DNA of 33,976 nucleotides, taken from positions 1 through 33,976 of the forward strand of contig CAJXTJ010000009.1 in the NCBI GenBank assembly GCA_913061165.1. The letters run 5' to 3'. Position 1 is the stretch's first letter, and every line of letters begins with the position of its first letter. The position numbers and the translations under genes are program-made. Source of the DNA: an uncultured Polaribacter sp. (lineage in GTDB: Bacteria; Bacteroidota; Bacteroidia; Flavobacteriales; Flavobacteriaceae). The notes beneath the pieces are model-generated. The model was not told where the DNA came from and searched no databases. It saw nothing but the letters and a program-made list of their open reading frames with translations. Shown in pieces: positions 28,205 through 33,976 of the stretch.

Positions 28205-28225
28205 TTAGTTATAGGTTATCGGTTA
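28205..28225. repeat. Three tandem heptamers between ruvC and hemW
   Basis: TTAGTTA TAGGTTA TCGGTTA forms three 7-bp units sharing the core xxxGTTA, exactly in register, in the 44-bp gap between ruvC and hemW. Heptameric tandem repeats are a known intergenic repeat type in some bacteria. With only three imperfect units it may also be a remnant or chance. Confidence 0.45.
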
Positions 28226-28247
28226 TTAATTTGTGTCTTTTTCTAAG

Positions 28248-28808
28248 CTATTTAATTTTCGAAGGATTGTCTTTCACAAAACTAGCCCAACCTGTATAGT
28301 TTTTTCCTCCAACAACTTTTCCTGAGTTATAGAAATGACAAACTGCTGCGGCTAAACCATCTGTTGCGTCTAGGTTTTTTGGAAGTGTTTTTAGGTTTAA
28401 GAGCGATTTTAACATCAAAGCAACCTGCTCTTTACTAGCATTACCATTTCCTGTAACTGCCATTTTAATTTTCTTTGGTAAATATTCTGTAATTGGTATT
28501 TCACGGGACAAACCTGCTGCCATTGCAACTCCTTGCGCTCTTCCTAACTTTAACATAGATTGCACATTTTTACCAAAAAACGGCGCTTCAATTGCAATTT
28601 CATCAGGATTGTAAGTATCTATTAGCTCTATTGTTCTCTCAAAAATGAGTTTTAGCTTTAGATAGTGATCATCATATTTTTTCAACATCAATTCATTCAT
28701 CTGAATAAATTCCATCTTCTTTCCAACCACCTTTATAAGTCCGAAACCCATAATTGTAGTACCAGGATCAATTCCTAAAATAATTTTTTCTGTTTTTACA
28801 ATAGCCAT
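28248..28808 (-). CDS. ruvC: Holliday junction endonuclease RuvC
   Basis: Structure-specific endonuclease that resolves Holliday junctions with RuvAB. The RNase H-like fold starts with [16 protein letters not shown], giving the first catalytic Asp at 14. [20 protein letters not shown] supplies the second acidic residue and the conserved helix. The C-terminal pair lies in [14 protein letters not shown]. Length 186 aa is normal. It starts 17 bp after the small membrane ORF and precedes hemW. Confidence 0.97.
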   Translation of the reverse strand: MAIVKTEKIILGIDPGTTIMGFGLIKVVGKKMEFIQMNELMLKKYDDHYLKLKLIFERTIELIDTYNPDEIAIEAPFFGKNVQSMLKLGRAQGVAMAAGLSREIPITEYLPKKIKMAVTGNGNASKEQVALMLKSLLNLKTLPKNLDATDGLAAAVCHFYNSGKVVGGKNYTGWASFVKDNPSKIK

Positions 28809-28825
28809 CTTTATTATTTTAATTT

Positions 28826-28957
28826 TTAAAATAAACTATCTAAAATAACTTCCATTTTATACCACAAAATAACAGCAACCACTAGTAATAAAATTAAAAA
28901 AAGTCCTTTTGTTGGTTTTGATTCTTTTTTTCTGCCAAACTTTCTTCTAAATTGCAT
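28826..28957 (-). CDS. Small membrane protein (43 aa), hypothetical
   Basis: This ORF is too short for the supplied track. ATG at 28957-28955 opens a 43-codon frame ending in TAA. The product starts strongly basic ([18 protein letters not shown]), then has one hydrophobic helix (about 19-33, [15 protein letters not shown]) and a short acidic tail ([10 protein letters not shown]). That is the normal layout of a small single-pass inner-membrane protein with its N-terminus inside. It sits 17 bp before ruvC on the same strand. I do not recognise the family, and no function can be given. A real gene is likely from composition and spacing but unproven. Confidence 0.65.
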   Translation of the reverse strand: MQFRRKFGRKKESKPTKGLFLILLLVVAVILWYKMEVILDSLF

Positions 28958-29065
28958 TCTTATTAATTTTAATTGATCCTTATTCTTTTTGTTTCAATAC
29001 AAGCGACACTGCGTAAACTGAACTCTTTCTAATACCAACTGATACTTAAAACTGTTTACTAATTT

Positions 29066-29722
29066 TTACAACTTCTTAATAGCTCTTAGCATTTCTCTTT
29101 TTCCCGGAGGGCCAGGTAAACGTTCTACAGTAAAACCAACTGCTTGCATTGCTCTTCTTACGCTTCCTTTTGCAGAATAGGTTACTAAAATTCCGTTCTC
29201 TTTTAAAGCATTAAACATTTTTCTAAAGATTTCTTCAGACCACAATTCAGGTTGCACCCGGGCACCAAATGCATCAAAATATATTAGATTAAATGCATCT
29301 TCATCTTCAATATTTTCAAACAGCTGTTTTCTTTTCAATAAAGAAAATGTTTCTGAAATTTGGTGTTTTTCTTCCCAAGAAACAGCATGCATTTTTTCAA
29401 AAACAGCACTATCTTTTTCTGCTTTTAAAACTGAAATAAAATTCATCTTCTCAACCTCCTCAGCGGTAACTGGATATGCCTCTACACCCACATAATCAAT
29501 AACTCTTTTGCCTTCTAAATACGTAATAAAACAATTTAAACCAGTACCAAAACCAATTTCTAATATTGCAACCTTTTCAGAAGAAACTAATTTTAATCCA
29601 CTGTTTATAAAAACGTGGTATGTTTCATTAATCGAACCATTTTTAGAATGGTATTGTTCGTCTAACTCTGGTAAATGTATGGTTGTAGAACCATCTGAAG
29701 TTACTAAAATTTCTCTTTTCAA
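29066..29722 (-). CDS. mnmD: tRNA 5-methylaminomethyl-2-thiouridine methyltransferase MnmD
   Basis: SAM-dependent methyltransferase corresponding to the N-terminal half of bifunctional MnmC. It completes mnm5s2U at the wobble position of tRNAs for Lys, Glu and Gln. The start REILVTSDGSTTIHLPELDEQYHSKNGSINE is the DUF752/MnmD signature. The SAM loop is LEIGFGTGLNCFITYL, and IYFDAFGARVQPELWSEEIFRKM and PGPPGKREMLRA follow. At 218 aa it is the stand-alone form; the MnmC2 oxidase half is absent, as is usual in this phylum. It lies 49 bp after the DUF4920 gene. Confidence 0.92.
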   Translation of the reverse strand: MKREILVTSDGSTTIHLPELDEQYHSKNGSINETYHVFINSGLKLVSSEKVAILEIGFGTGLNCFITYLEGKRVIDYVGVEAYPVTAEEVEKMNFISVLKAEKDSAVFEKMHAVSWEEKHQISETFSLLKRKQLFENIEDEDAFNLIYFDAFGARVQPELWSEEIFRKMFNALKENGILVTYSAKGSVRRAMQAVGFTVERLPGPPGKREMLRAIKKL

Positions 29723-29771
29723 ACTGCTTGTATTTTTTATGATTTTTATTATACTAAATAGAAATCTATGT

Positions 29772-30281
29772 TTATTTTACTTTTAATAACACTCCATTTG
29801 CTTCAAATGAAAACTCCTTTTTCGAATTTGTAATTGCTGCAATTTCTTCTTTACTTTTTCCTGCATCTTTTGCATAATGCCGTAATTCTGCTACGGATGT
29901 AGTCTGTACAAATGCTTTCCCTTCTAAAACAACCTCTTTTCCCTGAGAATCTAAAGGCATAAAAAAGCCATAATCTTTAAAACGAACCATTACTTCTTTC
30001 TCTGCGGTCAAAGGTAGTTTCATCCAACATCCTTTAGCAGCACAAACTTCCTTAATTTCTGATGCAAATTTTACATTTATAGTATCGCCAACAATCATGT
30101 CTTTAAATTTAAGCAACATTTCTTTTGAGGTAACTACTTCCTCATTAGAAATTTTATCTCCAAAAGAAACAAATGCCAACTCTTGAACCTTACTTATTTC
30201 TAAATTATTTACTTTTTCCGCTTGTTTGCATCCCACAAAAAACACCAATGCTACTGCACAAAATTGAATTGCAAATTTCAT
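29772..30281 (-). CDS. DUF4920 domain-containing lipoprotein
   Basis: Predicted lipoprotein (169 aa) with a leader ending FFVGCKQ (Cys about 18). The domain contains FGDKISNEEVVTSKEM, IKEVCAAKGCWMKL and VRFKDYGFFMPLDSQGKEVVLEGKAFVQ, the pattern I associate with DUF4920. The Cys pair in CAAKGC could bind a metal or form a disulfide. No biochemical function is known to me. It is divergent from ilvE, with a 120-bp shared control region. Confidence 0.85.
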   Translation of the reverse strand: MKFAIQFCAVALVFFVGCKQAEKVNNLEISKVQELAFVSFGDKISNEEVVTSKEMLLKFKDMIVGDTINVKFASEIKEVCAAKGCWMKLPLTAEKEVMVRFKDYGFFMPLDSQGKEVVLEGKAFVQTTSVAELRHYAKDAGKSKEEIAAITNSKKEFSFEANGVLLKVK

Positions 30282-30306
30282 ATTCTATATTTTAATCCTT
30301 TATAAA

Positions 30307-30314
30307 CAAATATA
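30307..30314 (-). promoter_or_regulatory. Promoter -7 element for the DUF4920 gene
   Basis: Minus-strand TATATTTG fits TAnnTTTG exactly, 26 bp before the DUF4920 ATG. A TTG exists upstream but only 13 bp away, less than the usual 17-23, so the upstream element is uncertain. Confidence 0.55.
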
Positions 30315-30369
30315 AGGATTTTAACATCAAACCGACCGTTTTTATATTTCTTCAGATGAATAAATTATG

Positions 30370-30377
30370 TACATTTG
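30370..30377 (+). promoter_or_regulatory. Promoter -7 element for ilvE
   Basis: TACATTTG fits TAnnTTTG, 24 bp before the ilvE ATG at 30402. The TTG called as the gene start in the ORF track (30375) is the end of this element, which argues against that start. Confidence 0.6.
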
Positions 30378-30401
30378 TTCTGTAAAATAATCCTTATAAT
30401 T

Positions 30402-31457
30402 ATGAATTCTAATATAGAAATCAAACATACAGAAACATCTAAAATTGAAAGTGTAGATTTTAATAACTTACCTTTTGGTAGTGTTTTTTCTGATCATATG
30501 TTAACGTGTACTTTTAAAGATGGTGCTTGGCAAACTCCAATTATTGAGGCGTATGCACCAATTTCTCTAGATCCTTCTGCTAAGATTTTTCATTACGGAC
30601 AATCTATTTTCGAAGGAATGAAAGCATACAAAGATGCTGAAGGAAATACATTGTTATTTAGACCATTAGAGAACTGCAAACGCTTAAATAAATCTGCAGA
30701 ACGTTTGGTAATTCCTCAAATTCCTGAAGAAATTTTCATGAGTGGTTTAAAGCAATTATTAAAAGTTGATGAAGCCTGGATTCCTACAAATGAAGGAAGC
30801 TCTCTTTATATTAGACCTTTTATGTTTGCTTCTGGAAACGGTTTTCATGCCTCTCCTGCAAATGAATATAAATTTATAATTTGTACAGCGCCATCTGGAG
30901 CTTACTTTGCAGGTAAAGTAAAAGTTTTAATTGAAGAAAAATATGCACGTGCTGCAAATGGTGGTGTTGGTTTTGCAAAAGCAGGTGGTAATTATGCCGC
31001 TCAGTTTTACCCAACACAATTAGCCATTGATAAAGGATATGATCAAGTAATCTGGACAGATGACAATACCCACGAATATATTGAAGAAGCTGGAGCAATG
31101 AACATCTTTGTTCGAATTAATGATACCTTAATTACCAGCCCAACAAACGATCGAATTTTAGACGGAATTACACGTAAGAGTATCATTAAAATTGCTGAAG
31201 ATTTAAAAATTAATGTTGAAGTAAGAAAAATTTCTGTTTCAGAAGTTGTTGCTGCGGCACAATCTGGAAGTTTAAAGGAAATGTTTGGTACAGGAACTGC
31301 TGCTGTAATTTCTCCAATATCTGGCTTTGGTTACAAAGAAAAAGAGTATGATTTACCCGATTTAGACAACTCTTTCGCTAGCCTATTAAAGAAAACAATT
31401 ACGGATATTCAGACAAATAAAACTGAAGACCCATATGGCTGGAGAATGAAATTATAA
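30402..31457 (+). CDS. ilvE: Branched-chain amino acid aminotransferase
   Basis: PLP-dependent class IV aminotransferase interconverting Leu, Ile and Val with their 2-oxo acids. The ORF track start (TTG at 30375) falls inside a TAnnTTTG promoter element. The ATG at 30402 (MNSNIEIKHTETSK) gives 351 aa, typical of the type with the catalytic Lys in GFAKAGGNYA (Lys193 from this start). Other signatures: FHYGQSIFEGMKAY, RPFMFASGNGFHASP, IWTDDNTHEYIEEAGAMNIF, ILDGITRKSI and the PLP-phosphate site GTGTAAVISP. It is monocistronic: own promoter, own terminator. Confidence 0.95.
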   Translation: MNSNIEIKHTETSKIESVDFNNLPFGSVFSDHMLTCTFKDGAWQTPIIEAYAPISLDPSAKIFHYGQSIFEGMKAYKDAEGNTLLFRPLENCKRLNKSAERLVIPQIPEEIFMSGLKQLLKVDEAWIPTNEGSSLYIRPFMFASGNGFHASPANEYKFIICTAPSGAYFAGKVKVLIEEKYARAANGGVGFAKAGGNYAAQFYPTQLAIDKGYDQVIWTDDNTHEYIEEAGAMNIFVRINDTLITSPTNDRILDGITRKSIIKIAEDLKINVEVRKISVSEVVAAAQSGSLKEMFGTGTAAVISPISGFGYKEKEYDLPDLDNSFASLLKKTITDIQTNKTEDPYGWRMKL

Positions 31458-31477
31458 AAAAAGTATGTATTAAAATG

Positions 31478-31509
31478 AAAAGCATCAATTTAGTTTGATG
31501 CTTTTTTTT
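31478..31509 (+). terminator. Intrinsic terminator of ilvE
   Basis: AAAAGCATCAA, a 6-base loop (TTTAGT), and TTGATGCTTTT form a perfect 11-bp stem that runs into eight T residues, 20 bp after the ilvE stop. This is a standard rho-independent terminator. Confidence 0.88.
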
Positions 31510-31535
31510 ATCTTTAAATTCTAAAATTTTAGAAT
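31509..31535 (+). promoter_or_regulatory. Possible promoter and 18-bp palindrome at the MBL gene start
   Basis: TATCTTTA (31509-31516) is one base off the TAnnTTTG element. ATTCTAAAATTTTAGAAT (31518-31535) is a perfect 18-bp palindrome that ends inside the ATG of the next gene. It may be an operator or an mRNA hairpin covering the start codon. Its low complexity leaves room for chance. Confidence 0.35.
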
Positions 31536-32475
31536 GAAACAACTACTACTTCTTTTTTGTATTTCTCTAATTTCTTGCAATAAAGAAACAAGAGTAGTTG
31601 AAAATAAAAAAGAATCTAAACAATATATTACGGTTTTAGGAATAGCACAAGATGCCGGTTATCCTCATATTGGTTGCCAGAAAGAATGCTGTGCTAATTT
31701 TTATAATGGCACTTCTAAAAAGCAAAAAGTAGTTTCATTGGGTTTAGTAGATTTAGAAAACAAGCAAAAATGGCTCTTTGAAGCTACGCCAGATATTGCC
31801 ACTCAATTGGCGTCTTTAGAGCAAAATCACTTAAAAACAAATACTTTAATAGACGGTATCTTTCTAACACATGCTCATATTGGGCACTATACAGGCTTAA
31901 TGTATTTTGGCAGAGAAGCTTTAGGAAGGCAAGGAACAAAGGTTTTTGTGATGCCAAAAATGAAAACATATTTAAGTAAAAACGGTCCCTGGAATCAGTT
32001 AGTGAAATTAGAGAATATTGTATTTGAAAATTTACAAAACGATGCAACAATTACCTTAAACCAAAATCTTAGCGTTACCCCTTTTTTAGTGCCCCACAGA
32101 GATGAGTTTTCTGAAACGGTTGGCTATAAAATTGAAGGTAAAAATAAAACCGCATTGTTTATTCCGGATATTAATAAATGGGAAAAGTGGCAAAAAAATA
32201 TAATAGCAGAAGTTAAAAAAGTAGATTATGCTTTTTTAGATGCCACATTTTTTAAAGATGGAGAAATCAAGAGACCGATGTCTGAAATTCCGCATCCGTT
32301 TATAAAAGAAACCCTTCAGCTGTTTAAAGAAGAAAATACAGCAACAAAAAATAAAATATTCTTTATTCATTTTAACCACACAAACCCTGCACTTCAAAAT
32401 ATATCAAAAGAAAAAATGAATGTTGAAAAACTAGGTTTTAAGTTTGCTTTTGAAGGAATGCAATTGGATTTATAA
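31534..32475 (+). CDS. MBL-fold metallohydrolase (PqqB-like), lipoprotein
   Basis: Predicted lipoprotein (313 aa; leader LLFCISLISCN, Cys about 15) with a metallo-beta-lactamase fold. The start of the domain, LGIAQDAGYPHIGCQKECC, resembles PqqB, as do the lengths of the loops. The metal motif, usually HxHxDH, reads HAHIGH, so the Asp ligand of the second metal is replaced by Gly. Later ligands appear present: VPHRDEFSETVGY, FLDATFF and FIHFNHTNP. It is thus probably a mononuclear or altered enzyme. No other pqq gene is in the window, so a role in PQQ synthesis is not supported. It overlaps nothing and is 34 bp before the DUF1684 gene. Confidence 0.85.
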   Translation: MKQLLLLFCISLISCNKETRVVENKKESKQYITVLGIAQDAGYPHIGCQKECCANFYNGTSKKQKVVSLGLVDLENKQKWLFEATPDIATQLASLEQNHLKTNTLIDGIFLTHAHIGHYTGLMYFGREALGRQGTKVFVMPKMKTYLSKNGPWNQLVKLENIVFENLQNDATITLNQNLSVTPFLVPHRDEFSETVGYKIEGKNKTALFIPDINKWEKWQKNIIAEVKKVDYAFLDATFFKDGEIKRPMSEIPHPFIKETLQLFKEENTATKNKIFFIHFNHTNPALQNISKEKMNVEKLGFKFAFEGMQLDL

Positions 32476-32509
32476 AAATAAAATATTATACTTTTCAAAA
32501 TTGAAAAAA

Positions 32510-33127
32510 ATGAAAAAAAATCTACTATTACTTTGCCTTATGACTGCTCTATGTTCTTGCAACTCTCAAGGAAAAAGAGCCTTAATAGGAAAAACCGAGT
32601 ATCAGCAAAAACTAAATGCCAGTTATAAAGACGCCTCTACATCTCCTCTAAAAAAGAAAGATTTAAAAGGTTTTAAAGGATTAGATTTCTTTCCGGTAGA
32701 TTCAACATTTATCGTTATTGCAACCTTGGTAAAAACAAAAAATGCACCCACTTTTGAAATGGCCACTACCACAGATAGAAAGCCTTTATACAAAGAATAT
32801 GGCACTCTTAATTTTACTTTAAAAGGAACAGCTTGCGAACTCACAATTTACCGAAGTCAGGATGACCTGCGAGATGAGAAATACAAAGACTACTTATTCT
32901 TGCCATTTACAGATGCTACTTCTAGCAATGAATCCTACGGCGGCGGACGCTATATGGATGTGATGACCACTAGTGAGAATACAGACGGAACTATTGAATT
33001 AAACTTCAACAATACCTACAATCCTTATTGTGCTTATAATGCCAAATATTCTTGTCCCTTAACGCCAAGAAAAAATCATTTAGAGATAGAAATAAAAGCG
33101 GGAATTATGGTTTTTGAAAAGCATTAA
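32510..33127 (+). CDS. DUF1684 domain-containing lipoprotein
   Basis: The track start at 32444 lies inside the preceding gene and adds 22 residues before the leader. The ATG at 32510 gives MKKNLLLLCLMTALCSCNSQ, a clean lipoprotein signal (lipobox Cys about 17), and a 205-aa product. The domain shows KDLKGFKGLDFFPVD, GTLNFTLKGTACELTIY, DYLFLPFTDATSSNESYGGGRYMD and NNTYNPYCAYNAKYSCPLTP, the DUF1684 pattern. The conserved Cys-containing YNPYCAYN...CPL block is kept. Function unknown. Probably transcribed with the MBL gene 34 bp upstream. Confidence 0.9.
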   Translation: MKKNLLLLCLMTALCSCNSQGKRALIGKTEYQQKLNASYKDASTSPLKKKDLKGFKGLDFFPVDSTFIVIATLVKTKNAPTFEMATTTDRKPLYKEYGTLNFTLKGTACELTIYRSQDDLRDEKYKDYLFLPFTDATSSNESYGGGRYMDVMTTSENTDGTIELNFNNTYNPYCAYNAKYSCPLTPRKNHLEIEIKAGIMVFEKH

Positions 33128-33136
33128 CCACTAAAA

Positions 33137-33850
33137 CTAGGAAGGATTAATAGAAATGTTTCCTTTTAGGTCTAAATAAATTGCATTTTCTAACGCTTCT
33201 AAATGTAATTTTCTAACTTTTAATTTTGTTTCTGCATGTGCCTTTTTATTTAGCTTCGCAGACATTTCTGCAACTTTAATAGCAGCTGGCAATAGCTGAT
33301 CTTCTGAAACAATACTATCTAAAAAACCAGCAGTTACTGCTTGTTTAGAACTATAAATTTCTGCATTGTTTACGCTTCTATTTAAATATACCTCAGACAA
33401 ACGTGCTTTTGCAATGGCAATACCTGCATTGTGCATGGTCATACCAATCATTACCTCATTTAAACCAATTTTAAAATCGCCCTCTACGCCAATTCTATAA
33501 TCTGCAGAAAGCAATAAAAAGGCACCTTTGGCTATTGCATGACCAGAGCAAGCTACAATAATAGGCTGTGGAAAAGACAACATTCTTAATGATAACTTAG
33601 AACCTTTTGTAACCAATTCTTTGGCAGATTCTGGGGATGCTGTCATTACTTTCAAATCGAATCCTGCAGAAAAAATACCAGATTTACCTGTTAAAATAAC
33701 TACTTTATTTTCTGCTTCCGCAGCATCTAAACAAGCATTTAAACCAGCTACAACTTCATGCGAAATGGCATTTGCCTTTCCATTATTAATAGTAATAATT
33801 GCGTAATTTTCTGCTGACGTATAGGTAACAAATTCGTTCATTGTTTTCAT
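33137..33850 (-). CDS. Enoyl-CoA hydratase/isomerase (crotonase) family protein
   Basis: Cytoplasmic crotonase-fold protein (237 aa) that should act on an acyl-CoA thioester. Oxyanion-hole regions are present: ILTGKSGIFSAGFDLKVM (about 50-70) and IVACSGHAIAKGAFLLLSADYRIG (about 98-122). At the first catalytic Glu position of true hydratases the sequence is KIGLNEVMIGMTMHNAG, where Glu is present but the second Glu position has MHNAG-type residues, so the exact reaction is uncertain. The start is MKTMNEF; either Met is possible. It converges with the DUF1684 gene, 9 bp apart. Confidence 0.88.
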   Translation of the reverse strand: MKTMNEFVTYTSAENYAIITINNGKANAISHEVVAGLNACLDAAEAENKVVILTGKSGIFSAGFDLKVMTASPESAKELVTKGSKLSLRMLSFPQPIIVACSGHAIAKGAFLLLSADYRIGVEGDFKIGLNEVMIGMTMHNAGIAIAKARLSEVYLNRSVNNAEIYSSKQAVTAGFLDSIVSEDQLLPAAIKVAEMSAKLNKKAHAETKLKVRKLHLEALENAIYLDLKGNISINPS

Positions 33851-33942
33851 TTTGAAACAAGTTACAACAAAATCTTAAACAGCCATAAATTTGTTTTAAA
33901 AATGAATTTTTTAAACGAATATTCTCTTCCTTTTTATTTGTT

Positions 33943-33950
33943 TATTTTTG
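33943..33950 (+). promoter_or_regulatory. Promoter-like element near the window end
   Basis: TATTTTTG followed by TCGC has the look of a flavobacterial -7 element. A second match, TAAATTTG, is at 33886-33893. Neither has a well-placed upstream TTG. They probably belong to a + strand gene beyond the window, divergent from the crotonase gene. The final 126 bp hold nothing else I can support. Confidence 0.35.
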
Positions 33951-33976
33951 TCGCTCAAAGTAAGTTAAATACCTAC

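Noticed and set aside
31534-32475. Naming the MBL gene pqqB
   Set aside because: It is a lipoprotein with an altered metal motif and has no pqq neighbours.
33902-33976. Possible start of a membrane protein (MNFLNEYSLPFYLFIFV...) running off the window end
   Set aside because: Only 25 codons are visible, and a promoter-like TATTTTTG lies inside it, so a gene start further downstream is at least as likely.

Overview
The window is an AT-rich stretch of a bacterial chromosome, almost certainly from a marine-type member of the Flavobacteriaceae (Bacteroidota). My impression from protein style is Polaribacter/Tenacibaculum-like, but that genus-level guess is inference. The evidence is the flavobacterial order of the division/cell-wall (dcw) cluster, the TAnnTTTG promoter -7 elements, the lack of Shine-Dalgarno sequences, many short lipoprotein signal peptides, and families typical of the group (DUF4920, MnmD, GHSGGG-type S9 peptidase). 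The first 39 bases are not genomic: they are an Illumina Nextera/Tn5 adapter left on the contig end.

Layout. (1) 51-4049, + strand: two secreted peptidases, an S9/DPP-IV family lipoprotein and an M1 metallopeptidase, as a pair. (2) 4076-4702, - strand: a cyclophilin-type peptidyl-prolyl isomerase lipoprotein. (3) 4856-20405, - strand: a full dcw operon read mraZ-rsmH-ftsL-ftsI-murE-mraY-murD-ftsW-murG-murC-ftsQ-ftsA-ftsZ. It has a MraZ-box promoter at the head and a strong intrinsic terminator at the tail. Genes overlap or nearly touch. murE is mis-started in the ORF track: its N-terminal 82 residues are encoded upstream in frame, and the only plausible start is CTG. (4) 20544-22647, + strand: alpha/beta hydrolase, engB/ysxC GTPase and an RluA-family pseudouridine synthase. 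(5) 22669-26972, - strand: cyclase-family protein, alpha/beta hydrolase, MmcQ/YjbR protein, 5-formyl-THF cyclo-ligase and adenine deaminase, with a good promoter in front. (6) 27076-30281, - strand: DUF4920 lipoprotein, mnmD, a previously uncalled 43-residue membrane peptide, ruvC and hemW. (7) 30402-33127, + strand: branched-chain aminotransferase with terminator, PqqB-like MBL-fold lipoprotein and DUF1684 lipoprotein. (8) 33137-33850, - strand: a crotonase-family protein. The last ~125 bases hold a promoter-like element for something beyond the window.

How it works together. The dcw genes make and flip-side polymerise peptidoglycan precursor (MurE, MurD, MurC, MraY, MurG, FtsW, FtsI) and build the divisome (FtsZ, FtsA, FtsQ, FtsL). 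MraZ probably represses the cluster through three GTGGT boxes spaced at exactly 10 bp. MurE carries the DNPR motif, so the peptidoglycan is predicted to contain meso-diaminopimelate. murF, ddl and ftsB/divIC are not in the window. The rest is housekeeping: tRNA/rRNA modification, recombination, folate, purine salvage, haem trafficking and amino-acid metabolism.

I found no mobile elements, CRISPR arrays, phage genes, rRNA or tRNA genes, and nothing that looks like a new defence or biosynthetic system. The items most worth a second look are the CTG start of murE, the MraZ boxes, the small ORF before ruvC, the adapter contamination and a few short repeats and palindromes.
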